A stretch of DNA of 64,000 bases from Streptomyces ortus (GTDB lineage Bacteria > Actinomycetota > Actinomycetes > Streptomycetales > Streptomycetaceae), in assembly GCF_026341275.1 (NCBI RefSeq), contig NZ_JAIFZO010000002.1, positions 260,361 to 324,360 on the forward strand, read 5' to 3'. A program made the position numbers and the translations under genes. Of this stretch, positions 51,985-59,060 are shown one piece after another; positions within the stretch are counted from its first letter, which is position 1, and the number at the start of each line of letters is the position of its first letter. The notes under the pieces are model-generated. The model was not told where the DNA came from. It searched no databases and saw nothing but the letters and a program-made list of their open reading frames with translations.

Positions 51985-52691
51985 GACGCCTCCTCGACGA
52001 GCGCCCGCAGTTTGGCGAGGTCGGCTTCGAGCCCGCCGTTGTCGCGGTAGTCGATGTAGGCGGCGCCGTCGGCAGACGCCCGTTCGGGGCTGTTGCAGTC
52101 CTCGTAGACCTGATCAAACGCCGCCTTGCCCGCCGCCGGATGTAGGTGCTCGATGACCATGTCGTCGAGATAGGTGATGCGGCCCATGCCGCGACCCCAC
52201 TCGACCCAGCACAGATCGAGACAGAGATGCACCAGGCAGTCAGGCGCGAAATACCCCAGCGCCTCGACGATGTCGGAGGTCATCGCGACAGCGGTCGCCA
52301 TGGCTTCGCCTTGCAGCAGGTCGTTGCCGTATACGATGCCGGGCCCGCCGGACAGGCACTCGCGGATGCGGGCGTCCCACGCCATCGCAGCGGGCCGGGG
52401 CCGGTGGTCGTCGCCCATGAACGCGAGGAACCGGTAGTTGGGCGCGTTCTTCACCGCCGCCTGGTTCAACGTGCCGCACAGCCGCTTCCGCGCCCAGAAC
52501 ACGAACCGCACCCGCACGTCGCCGGACAGCTCCTTCGCCACCGCCTTGTACGCGGCCAGCTCCGGATCGTCCTTGTCGACACAGAACAGCAGATCGGCGG
52601 TCGCACCGGTGTCGTCCCACGCCTGCACGATCTCGCGCACAGCACCGGGGCGGCCTCGGGTGGGGATGATGACGAGCAGGTCGTCGGCCAT
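51981..52691 (-). CDS. GT2-like glycosyltransferase (GT-A fold)
   Basis: The 236-residue product begins MADDLLVIIPTRGRPGAVREIV, the classic N-terminus of GT-A enzymes. LLFCVDKDDPEL and YRFLAFMGDDHRPR carry the acidic clusters; DDH stands where the DxD metal motif is expected. IVYGNDLLQGEAMATAVAM and ITYLDDMVIEHLHP follow. The C-terminal part is short. Its substrate may be the sugar prepared by the neighbouring epimerase and methyltransferase. It has the GGAGCCCGCGCC leader. Confidence 0.82.
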   Translation of the reverse strand: MADDLLVIIPTRGRPGAVREIVQAWDDTGATADLLFCVDKDDPELAAYKAVAKELSGDVRVRFVFWARKRLCGTLNQAAVKNAPNYRFLAFMGDDHRPRPAAMAWDARIRECLSGGPGIVYGNDLLQGEAMATAVAMTSDIVEALGYFAPDCLVHLCLDLCWVEWGRGMGRITYLDDMVIEHLHPAAGKAAFDQVYEDCNSPERASADGAAYIDYRDNGGLEADLAKLRALVEEAS

Positions 52692-52703
52692 GGCGCGGGC
52701 TCC

Positions 52704-53015
52704 TTACTGCGGGTCCGCCTCGACCGGCTCGTAGGTGGCAGCGAAGATGTCCGGCTTGCAGGGATAGAACTCGTTCTGTACTCCCCGGATAATCCAGTCG
52801 TCGAGGTCTGCGCGCATGTCGCCTTCGAGGGTGCGGATGCTGATCGAGTGCGGCGTGTCGCCGTCGTTCTCCTGGCAGCGGTCGGGGTTCGAGCACGTGT
52901 AGGTCGCGGTCGAACCGCTGCTGAGGATCCAGTCGATGATGGGCGTGGCTCCGTCGGCAGTGCCGTCCCACTGGACGGCTTCGATCTCGACGGGCAGCTT
53001 GCGGTAGCGGGCCAT
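52704..53015 (-). CDS. Conserved phage protein (MARYRKxPVxIEA type)
   Basis: The 103-residue product (MARYRKLPVEIEAVQWDG) matches the widespread small phage proteins that begin in this way. IDWILSSGSTATYTCSN and the end GVQNEFYPCKPDIFAATYEP are typical. Function unknown. ATG 53015 has the GGAGCCCGCGCC leader. Confidence 0.65.
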   Translation of the reverse strand: MARYRKLPVEIEAVQWDGTADGATPIIDWILSSGSTATYTCSNPDRCQENDGDTPHSISIRTLEGDMRADLDDWIIRGVQNEFYPCKPDIFAATYEPVEADPQ

Positions 53016-53029
53016 GGCGCGGGCTCCGG

Positions 53030-53338
53030 TCAGTAGACGATCAGCGGGTCCCCGGTGAGGTACACCGGGTTTTCGGAACCGGCAGCCCACGACAGCCACA
53101 CCCGGTACTCGCCCGGTTCGAGCGTGGTGGTGCCGCCGTTGGGGCCGATCAGGATGCGGGCCGCAGGAGCCGCCCACTCCCCCGTCACCCAGTCGCCGAC
53201 CTCCGGATTGCCGGTGCTGGAGGCGGGCAGGAACGCGAACTTCGGCGGCGAGGCGACGTTGATGCTGACGCCCGCCACCTTCGACACCGCGGTCACCCGC
53301 ACGTACTCGGTGCTGCTGGCCGCGAGTTTCATCGCCAT
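53030..53338 (-). CDS. Fibre-associated beta-sandwich protein A
   Basis: The 102-residue product (MAMKLAASSTEYVRVTAVSK) shares its framework with the 95-residue protein at 54576-54863: the A-S-S-T-E-Y start, W-T/R..A-A..A-R-I/L-L-I-G-P and P-G-E-Y-R-V-W-L/I. The two are paralogues of about 30-40% similarity by eye. Each lies directly after a fibre gene, so they may be trimer caps or adhesins. Unrecognised family. Confidence 0.55.
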   Translation of the reverse strand: MAMKLAASSTEYVRVTAVSKVAGVSINVASPPKFAFLPASSTGNPEVGDWVTGEWAAPAARILIGPNGGTTTLEPGEYRVWLSWAAGSENPVYLTGDPLIVY

Positions 53339-54165
53339 GGGCCGCTCACCGCCCATCCGCTGTGGGCCCGCCCGACGAGCGTGTCGACGTCGGACTGGTC
53401 GGCGCCGGACAGGTCCGCGGACAGGTTGGAGTCCGCGTCGAGGACCGCGTCTGCGTGCGCGGTGAGGACGGCGGCCGAGCCGAGGGCGGCGTCTGCGGTG
53501 AGGCCGGCACCAACAACGGTGATCGCAGTCGCCGCCGCGGTCTGGGTGCTGTCCGCGGTCAGGGCTGCGGTCGCCGTCCACACCGCCCCGTCGGACAGGG
53601 TGTTGACGTTGTCGAACTCGGCGTAGTCCGTCGTGCCGGTGTTGCGGTATCCGTACAGGTCGAGGGCCGTCGTGTCGACGCTGGACGTCACCCACGCCGG
53701 GGTCGCCAGTGTGCGCCGGTTCGTCCACGTCGTGCCGTCCGGGCTGGTGTCCCACAGGACGTTGCCGCCGGTCTCCCGCAGCCGCAGCCACAGGTGCGTC
53801 GTCGCGTTGTAGGCGATCTCGACGGCGGCGCCGTCGAAGTAGGCGACGTTGCTCTGCATGCGCAGCACGTTGGTGACGGCGTTGTACTTGAAGCCGATGC
53901 TGGTGCCGTCGACGTTGCTGGTGACCAGGAAGTTCACGGACACGTCGGTGCCGATGGACGCGACCGGCCGGGTGACGAGTTTCAGGTAGACGGCGGCACC
54001 GGCGAACGTCCAGGCGCGGCCCGTCTGGTAGCCGGCATAGGTGGCTGCGACCAGCGGAATGCGGGCGCGGCCCCCGGTCTCTGTGACGCCCCCGTAGGAG
54101 TCGCCCCACTCGGGCCCGATGATGTTGTCGTTGAAGTTGTCGACGAGGCTGGAGAGGCTCGGCAT
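53329..54165 (-). CDS. Tail fibre-like protein with jelly-roll and short repeats
   Basis: The 278-residue product starts MPSLSSLVDNFNDNIIGPEW. Its first 180 residues look like a LamG/concanavalin-type jelly roll (AWTFAGAAVYLKLVTRP, GFKYNAVTNVLRMQSN). The rest holds imperfect Ala-rich repeats of the type LTADAALGSAAVLTAHADAVL, like those in the 480-residue fibre. It is probably a receptor-binding adhesin. Confidence 0.7.
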   Translation of the reverse strand: MPSLSSLVDNFNDNIIGPEWGDSYGGVTETGGRARIPLVAATYAGYQTGRAWTFAGAAVYLKLVTRPVASIGTDVSVNFLVTSNVDGTSIGFKYNAVTNVLRMQSNVAYFDGAAVEIAYNATTHLWLRLRETGGNVLWDTSPDGTTWTNRRTLATPAWVTSSVDTTALDLYGYRNTGTTDYAEFDNVNTLSDGAVWTATAALTADSTQTAAATAITVVGAGLTADAALGSAAVLTAHADAVLDADSNLSADLSGADQSDVDTLVGRAHSGWAVSGPWR

Positions 54166-54177
54166 GCGGGCCCCCTA

Positions 54178-54561
54178 TCAGGCCAAAGCAAACGAGAGTG
54201 CACCAGCCACGATCTTCAGCTCGTCCCCGGATCCGACGGTGCGGGAGGCGCCGAGCGCCCCGTACCAGAGGCGGACCGGCGCCCCGGCGTTGTCCCACAC
54301 TTCGACGCCGACGACAGTCGCGGCGGGCATGCCGGTCCAGGTCAGGTCGGCCGAGTTGCTGGTGGCGCCGTTAGTGGCGGCGGCGACGGTCATGTTCTTG
54401 CGTGCGTAGGATCCGCCGGCGACTTCGGTCCCGGCGCTGGTGTCGGAGCCGTTCGCGGTGACGAGGGCGACCTTCAGCGGGGTGGTCGGCGCCGTGGCGC
54501 TGTTGCCCATGATGAAGTCGAGGCACCGGTTCTCGGCCGTGTTCGAAAGGTTATCGGCTAT
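54178..54561 (-). CDS. Tail fibre protein, apparently starting at AUA
   Basis: The 127-residue frame reads (M/I)ADNLSNTAENRCLDFIMGN and ends ELKIVAGALSFALA. The N-terminal A-D-N-L-S-N-x-A-E-N-x-x-L-D block is typical of a small actinophage fibre family that begins with Met. Here the codon at that place is ATA (54559-54561), preceded by AGGGGG about 9 bases upstream. The only ATG is at 54510, without a ribosome site. The content AGTEVAGGSYARKNMTVAAATN supports the family. Confidence 0.6.
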   Translation of the reverse strand: MADNLSNTAENRCLDFIMGNSATAPTTPLKVALVTANGSDTSAGTEVAGGSYARKNMTVAAATNGATSNSADLTWTGMPAATVVGVEVWDNAGAPVRLWYGALGASRTVGSGDELKIVAGALSFALA

Positions 54562-54575
54562 CGGACTCGCCCCCT

Positions 54576-54863
54576 TCAGGTGACGGTGAGGATTCCGGCG
54601 GGCCGGACGATGTCTTCGCTGCCTGGCGGGTCGATGTTGATCCACACCCGGTAGTCGCCCGCCACGAGGACGGTGTCGGTGTCGGGGCCGATGAGGAGGC
54701 GGGCGTTCGCGCCGGACCAGGCGGCGGTGCGCCACTCCGAGTCGGCCGGGCTGGCCCGGTGGGCGACGACGGCCAGGCGGACGGGCATGCCGGCGAGGTC
54801 GGTTCCGGTGGGTGCGGTGACGGGGACGTGCAGGTATTCGGTGCTCGAGGCGGGGATCACCAT
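54576..54863 (-). CDS. Fibre-associated beta-sandwich protein B
   Basis: The 95-residue product (MVIPASSTEYLHVPVTAPTG) is the paralogue of the 102-residue protein at 53030-53338. It ends GDYRVWINIDPPGSEDIVRPAGILTVT. Its start lies within the end of the large fibre gene. Same possible role as its paralogue. Confidence 0.6.
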   Translation of the reverse strand: MVIPASSTEYLHVPVTAPTGTDLAGMPVRLAVVAHRASPADSEWRTAAWSGANARLLIGPDTDTVLVAGDYRVWINIDPPGSEDIVRPAGILTVT

Positions 54864-56299
54864 GGGGCGCCCACCTCCCAGCCGGCGGTTCGGGCCGTCT
54901 GTGTACTCCAGGCGGGCACGTGCGGCAGTCCTGCCGTCCACGGGCTGTAGGGGGCGCCGACGGTGACGGTGACGTCGTCGCGGGTGGACAGGATCGTTCC
55001 GGCGGCCGTGAGGGTTGCCGTCGCGGTGAGCGCCGCACCGCGGGTGGCGGTCGTGGTTCCTGCCGCGGCAAGCAGTGCTGTGGCGGCCAGGCTGGCTGCG
55101 GCGTTCGTGTCGCGGCGGCCCGCAGCCGTAAGGAGGCTGGCCGCGTTCAGGGCTGCGGCGCCGATGACGGGCGGCGTGCCTATAGCCCCGGCGGCCGTCA
55201 GCGTGGCTGTGGCGGCGAGTGCGGCCGTGCCGTCGTGGGCGACCTGTCCCTGAGCTGCCAGGGTGGCCGCCGCGGCGAGGCTCGAACCGGCTACGGCGCT
55301 GCGCTGTCCGGCCGCCGCGAGGACCGCAGCACCCGCGAGTCCAGCGTCACCGACGGTATCGGTCTGTCCGGCTGCGGCCAGGAGTGCGGTTGCGGCGAGT
55401 GCCGAGCCGGTTGCGGTAGCGCGTACTCCGTCTGCGGCGAGGCCGGCGGATGCGTCGAGCGCTGCGTCCGCCGGGTGGTCCGTGAGTCCGGCGGCAGCCA
55501 GGACGGCGGACGTCGCGGCACTGCTGGCACCGACGACGGTGACCGTGCCGGCTGCCGTCAGGGCCGCCGAAACTGTGAGGCCGGCCGCCGTGGACGCTCC
55601 ACGGGTGCCGGTCGACGTCAGGCCGGCTGTTCCTGTGAGCGCCGCGCTGCCTGCCGTGGCGCGCTGGCCCGATGCGAACAGGGCTGCGGTTTCGGCGAGG
55701 GCGGAAGCGCCTGCTGTCGCCCGCTGGCCGGCCGCCGCAAGTGCGGCGGTGCCGGTGAGTGCCGCGTCGCCTGTGGTTCCGGAGACGACGTCTGCCGCGG
55801 TGAAGTCGTCGAAGCGGAGCGCGGCCACGCTCTCTGCACGCAGCCCGACGCTGGTGCCGGTGGCGACGTTGGTGTCGGTGACAGAGACGCGCTGGATGCC
55901 GTTGACGAAGCCTTTGATCGTCGATCCGACGGCCTGGACTTTCGCGACGTCGCCTGCGACGGCTGCCGCGGTGTAGCTGCCGATACTGATGAACGATCCG
56001 CCAACGACGGCGAAGAGGGTCCAGTTCGATCCGTCGTTGCGCCACAGGTAGCCGCTGGTGATGTTGGTGTTGCCGCGGCACCAGATGCCGTGGCTGACGG
56101 ATGCCGTGGTGGCGATGGTGACCTGCGCGGAGTGGTCGTTGCTGGCCATCGCTCCGGCGGCCCGGAGGATGATCGTGCCGCCCGCTGAGCCTGCCGACAG
56201 CCGGTTGGTGATGATCGACCAGTCGCCGGAGACCTCGACCCATCCGGCGCCGAGGCTCGTGGAGTCGGCGCGGTTGAAGTCGTCGGTGAAGGTCGCCAT
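54857..56299 (-). CDS. Large tail fibre with jelly-roll head and Ala-rich repeat shaft
   Basis: The 480-residue product begins MATFTDDFNRADSTSLGAGW. Residues 1-175 form a LamG-like beta jelly roll. Residues 178-440 form 13 repeats of 20 residues (one of 23) of the type D/G-A-A-L-x-A-x-A-x-L-A-A-A-G-Q-R-x-T. About 40 C-terminal residues end in AWSTQTARTAGWEVGAPW. The repeat would make a fibrous shaft. AGGAGGGG precedes the ATG. It is transcribed before the accessory proteins that follow it. Confidence 0.75.
   Translation of the reverse strand: MATFTDDFNRADSTSLGAGWVEVSGDWSIITNRLSAGSAGGTIILRAAGAMASNDHSAQVTIATTASVSHGIWCRGNTNITSGYLWRNDGSNWTLFAVVGGSFISIGSYTAAAVAGDVAKVQAVGSTIKGFVNGIQRVSVTDTNVATGTSVGLRAESVAALRFDDFTAADVVSGTTGDAALTGTAALAAAGQRATAGASALAETAALFASGQRATAGSAALTGTAGLTSTGTRGASTAAGLTVSAALTAAGTVTVVGASSAATSAVLAAAGLTDHPADAALDASAGLAADGVRATATGSALAATALLAAAGQTDTVGDAGLAGAAVLAAAGQRSAVAGSSLAAAATLAAQGQVAHDGTAALAATATLTAAGAIGTPPVIGAAALNAASLLTAAGRRDTNAAASLAATALLAAAGTTTATRGAALTATATLTAAGTILSTRDDVTVTVGAPYSPWTAGLPHVPAWSTQTARTAGWEVGAPW
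54980..55768 (-). repeat. 60-bp tandem repeats coding the fibre shaft
   Basis: Thirteen diverged units with a 60-base period (one unit longer by 9 bases) encode the 20-residue Ala-rich shaft. The stretch is imperfect enough to be stable, but it could change copy number by recombination. Confidence 0.7.
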
Positions 56300-56319
56300 G
56301 ACCCCTCCTGATCAGGCGG

Positions 56320-56718
56320 TCATGCAGCCTGCGGAGTGAGGGCCGCCGTGAGCGTGGACAGCGTGAACTGGTCGGCGGACGCCCACGCCTTGGAGGCGGT
56401 CAGCGCCACCGAGAACAGGAGCGTTCCGGCGGAGCTGGCGGTCCACACGGAAATGTGGGTGAGGGTCTCGCTGGTGCCGCCGTTGGTCCACGCCGCGGGC
56501 GCGCCGCTGAGCGCGAGGGCGGACCCGGACGCGGAGGCGGCGAAGGTGAAGGTGTTGCGGGTCGTCGAGCCGACGCTGACGTTGGCGGTCCCTGCGGCGC
56601 CGGGGTCGCCGGTGTGCAGTTGGGCGAACGTTCCGGCTACCGGCCCGTAGGCGGCGCCTGCGGTGCGAAGTGTGTTGAGCCAGTTGGAGACGAGGCTGGG
56701 GGCGAGTCCTGCGGTCAC
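56320..56718 (-). CDS. Tail fibre protein of the small actinophage family
   Basis: The 132-residue product is read from GTG 56718, overlapping the preceding stop (GTGA). It begins MTAGLAPSLVSNWLNTLRTAGAAY. GTFAQLHTGDPGAAGTANVSVGS and ETLTHISVWTASSAGTLLFS are the known pattern of small phage fibre or appendage proteins. It is distantly like the 127-residue protein at 54178. Confidence 0.65.
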   Translation of the reverse strand: MTAGLAPSLVSNWLNTLRTAGAAYGPVAGTFAQLHTGDPGAAGTANVSVGSTTRNTFTFAASASGSALALSGAPAAWTNGGTSETLTHISVWTASSAGTLLFSVALTASKAWASADQFTLSTLTAALTPQAA

Positions 56719-56816
56719 TGCTCCACCTCGTCGGTGTCGGGGGTTTCGGTGTCGTCGGGCGGTGCGGGGGTGACTTCGCCGGACGCTTCCACGGTGATCA
56801 CATAGGTGTCGGCCAC
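56715..56816 (-). CDS. Very short acidic protein
   Basis: A 33-residue frame from GTG 56816 (VADTYVITVEASGEVTPAPP, then acidic) overlaps the start of the fibre gene by GTGA. Its leader has AGGAAGG 9 bases upstream. Small size makes it uncertain. Confidence 0.4.
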   Translation of the reverse strand: MADTYVITVEASGEVTPAPPDDTETPDTDEVEQ

Positions 56817-56864
56817 AGCGACGCGCCTTCCTGTGCAGCGCCGCTGTGGCGCGATTGGGGGTGT

Positions 56865-56972
56865 CCCGCCGCCCGGCATGGGTGAAGTTGGGCGGCGGGA
56901 CGCCGGGGCGGTGAGCAGGCGCCCCGGCTTGAGGTTTTCGTCCGCCCGAACCCCCACCGGGTTCGGGCGGAC
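56865..56972. terminator. Three tandem hairpins
   Basis: Three stems lie in a row: CCCGCCGCCC with GGGCGGCGGG (56865-56899), GCCGGGGCG with CGCCCCGGC (56902-56928), and a perfect 14-bp stem (56940-56953 with 56959-56972). They fill the 219-base gap between the fibre operon and the upstream HTH gene. Confidence 0.6.
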
Positions 56973-57035
56973 GGTGGGCCGAGCGCTGGGGGCGCTACAA
57001 GACCCGGCCCTGCGTCGACCACCGCGCAGGGGGCT

Positions 57036-57269
57036 TCAGGCGGCGAGTAAGGCCGTCTCGCGTATGGGTGGTGCCGGGGTAGGGGAGATCAGTTCGCGGG
57101 TGTCGCTGTCCCGTTTGGCGGGCTCGACTTCCATCAGGTCGTAGCGGGCCGCCTTGCCCTTGCCGTAGACCGAGATGCGCCCCTCGGAGGCCCACCGCCA
57201 GATGGTGCCTACGGGGCGTCCGGCCCAATAGGCCATATCGGCTGCTGTGGCGAGTGCGACGGAGGGCAT
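57036..57269 (-). CDS. Helix-turn-helix protein (MerR/excisionase-like)
   Basis: The 77-residue product (MPSVALATAADMAYWAGRPV) contains ATAADMAYWAGRPVGTIWRWASEGRI followed by a basic turn. This is a winged HTH_17-type DNA-binding motif used by excisionases and small regulators. GGAGG lies 5 bases before ATG 57269. It sits between two terminators, so it is a single-gene unit. It may regulate the late or fibre genes or act as excisionase. Confidence 0.7.
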   Translation of the reverse strand: MPSVALATAADMAYWAGRPVGTIWRWASEGRISVYGKGKAARYDLMEVEPAKRDSDTRELISPTPAPPIRETALLAA

Positions 57270-57289
57270 GGTCACCTCCGGGAACGACA

Positions 57290-57314
57290 AAGGCCACCCG
57301 ACAGGGGTGGCCTT
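57290..57314 (-). terminator. Terminator upstream of the HTH gene
   Basis: AAGGCCACCC and GGGTGGCCTT (10 bp) with a 5-base loop, followed on the minus strand by TTGTCG. It ends the small-gene operon coming from the right. Confidence 0.7.
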
Positions 57315-57390
57315 AGCGCGAAAGTCGTGCGATCTAAGCAGATGATCGCTTCGGTTCTGGGGTCGTGTCAAGTCATTCGTGTGGCGCATG

Positions 57391-57648
57391 TCAAGTGGTC
57401 GGACTCTGCTCGTCGTCGTCGAACAGCGGCCGGATGACGTGGAGGTACTCCCAGATCCAGACGCCAAGCTGTTCGGCGGCGGCGTGGTAGCCCTCGGTGC
57501 GGATTCGCCGGTTCGGCCGCCACGTTCCGGCGGCGTGACGGTTGAACCAGTAGGTACAGCGCGGGGACATGACGGGCGGCGGCTGGTTCCAGTAGGTGGT
57601 GGCGTCGTCGACGGGTGGCGGCTTGTGGCCCCACGGCGGGGCGGTCAC
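57391..57648 (-). CDS. Small phage protein
   Basis: The 85-residue product has a Pro-rich N-terminus and WRPNRRIRTEGYHAAAEQLG, then EYLHVIRPLFDDDEQSPTT. Coupled by overlap to the preceding gene. Unrecognised. Confidence 0.5.
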   Translation of the reverse strand: MTAPPWGHKPPPVDDATTYWNQPPPVMSPRCTYWFNRHAAGTWRPNRRIRTEGYHAAAEQLGVWIWEYLHVIRPLFDDDEQSPTT

Positions 57649-57845
57649 GGTGCGACCACGACCCGCACCGGCCCGTAGTTGCCCGCGACCTTGGTCCAGG
57701 ACTCGGGATCCCCGTCGCCCCTGTAGGGCATCCAGGCGACCGGGTAGTAGCCGGAGTTGATCCAGGTGATGCCGCAGTCATCGAGAACTCGCGTACCAGG
57801 CGGCGGCTCCGGATCGGCCGACGTGAGCACAGTTGCTTCGCTCAC
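57645..57845 (-). CDS. Small phage protein
   Basis: The 66-residue product starts at GTG 57845, overlapping the DUF6221 stop (GTGA), with GGAGGAG 8 bases upstream. It contains LDDCGITWINSGYYPVAWMP. Unrecognised. Confidence 0.5.
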   Translation of the reverse strand: MSEATVLTSADPEPPPGTRVLDDCGITWINSGYYPVAWMPYRGDGDPESWTKVAGNYGPVRVVVAP

Positions 57846-58438
57846 GGCGCCCACTCCTCCCCTTTGTGGTCCGGGTGCCCGGCGAACGGCTGCGCGAGGA
57901 TCTTCAGTGCTCGCGGGATGTGCGTGGGGCGTGGCCCGCCGGGTCGGGGGCGCCGCCAGTAGGATTCTTCGGTGTAGTCGAAACGTTCCCAGCCTTCGCG
58001 GCCTGCGTCGGTGTTGCGTTCCCAGCCGGGTTCGAGGTTGCCGTAGTCGTCGTGGGGCGGCACGTCAACGTCGTCCCACTGCTTGCGGGGTCCTTCGGTG
58101 GTCGCGTACTCCCATGCCGGGTGCGCGCGACGGGCGTGCAGTTCCGGGTCGGCCTCGGATTCGGCGGCCGGGGGCTCGTAGTCCAGCTCGTCGACGAGGG
58201 CGAGTTTGGCGTCCAAGTCGGCGATGACGTCCGGGTCCGGCGCGGGCACGGTGGCGACCTCGTAGTACTTGTCCGCAGGATAGGGGTGCCCGTCCACCAG
58301 GAGGGTTGAGTTCCCTGATTCGTGAACGATCTCCACATCGCGCCCGTCGAAGACGCTAGGGATCTGGCGGCGCCAGCCTTCCGCCTTCGTTCGCGCCTCC
58401 GCGTATCGAGCCCGCAGGAAGTCGGCGATGTCGCTCAT
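57842..58438 (-). CDS. DUF6221 family protein
   Basis: The 198-residue product starts MSDIADFLRARYAEARTKAE, then VATVPAPDPDVIADLDAKLALVDELDYE, and ends ALKILAQPFAGHPDHKGEEW. Those three blocks are the DUF6221 pattern. It is longer than the average member by an acidic middle segment. Function unknown. Confidence 0.7.
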   Translation of the reverse strand: MSDIADFLRARYAEARTKAEGWRRQIPSVFDGRDVEIVHESGNSTLLVDGHPYPADKYYEVATVPAPDPDVIADLDAKLALVDELDYEPPAAESEADPELHARRAHPAWEYATTEGPRKQWDDVDVPPHDDYGNLEPGWERNTDAGREGWERFDYTEESYWRRPRPGGPRPTHIPRALKILAQPFAGHPDHKGEEWAP

Positions 58439-58668
58439 GCTGCCTCCGTGGTGTGTCCGATGGCCCGGCTTTCGAGGGCGTCGGTTTCGATGTCGATGGC
58501 GGCTGCGGCGGTGTGGAGGTCGCAGTCAGGGTCGTCGGCGAGGTTGCGGCAGGATTCGGCGATGGCGCGGAGGAGGGCGAGGACGGCGTCACGCGGCATG
58601 AACGGCTGCCCGGTGTTGGCCGTCACCATTGGCAGGCTGTCGGCGGCGTGCGCGAGCGGGGCGGTCAC
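58435..58668 (-). CDS. Small helical phage protein
   Basis: GTG 58668 overlaps the preceding stop (GTGA) and opens a 77-residue helical product (VTAPLAHAADSLPMVTANTG, then LALLRAIAESCRNLADDPDC). A longer frame to 58809 is not supported. Unrecognised. Confidence 0.5.
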   Translation of the reverse strand: MTAPLAHAADSLPMVTANTGQPFMPRDAVLALLRAIAESCRNLADDPDCDLHTAAAAIDIETDALESRAIGHTTEAA

Positions 58669-59060
58669 GCTGCTTGCCCATCCGCTGGAAGTTGCCAGCA
58701 CGCGCTGGTGCAGTCGCCTCCGTCGTGAGGCAAAGCGGCGCTGTCCATCTGCTCGAAGGGCACGGACTTCATGGCTTGCAGGCACCATGCACCCTTTTCG
58801 GTGAGCCACGATCCGTTGATGGTGGACCCGTGTTCAGTGAGCCCTGCCGAGTCGAGGACGGACATGATGATGTGGTGCGCGGCTCCTCCTCCGGTAAGGA
58901 CTTCGGCGAGGCGCCAGCGCTCGTCCTCGTAGAACGGAGCGAGCGCCAGCAGGTCACGGACCAGTGCGTAGGCGTCATCAGGGCTTCCGCAGCCACACAG
59001 GCCGAGGCCCTCGTAGAAGACCTTGTAGAGGTGGTCGCGGGTCGCTTCGTTCGCGTTCAC
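58665..59060 (-). CDS. Hypothetical phage protein
   Basis: The 131-residue product from GTG 59060 (VNANEATRDHLYKVFYEGLG) contains LCGCGSPDDAYALVRDLLALAPFYED and GLTEHGSTINGSWLTEKG. The C-G-C-G-S-P-D-D-A start block recurs in actinophages. Overlaps both neighbours. Function unknown. Confidence 0.55.
   Translation of the reverse strand: MNANEATRDHLYKVFYEGLGLCGCGSPDDAYALVRDLLALAPFYEDERWRLAEVLTGGGAAHHIIMSVLDSAGLTEHGSTINGSWLTEKGAWCLQAMKSVPFEQMDSAALPHDGGDCTSACWQLPADGQAA

Noticed and set aside
54980..55768. Regular 60-base repeats considered as a CRISPR array
   Set aside because: The units are contiguous, in frame and coding, without unique spacers; they encode the fibre shaft.
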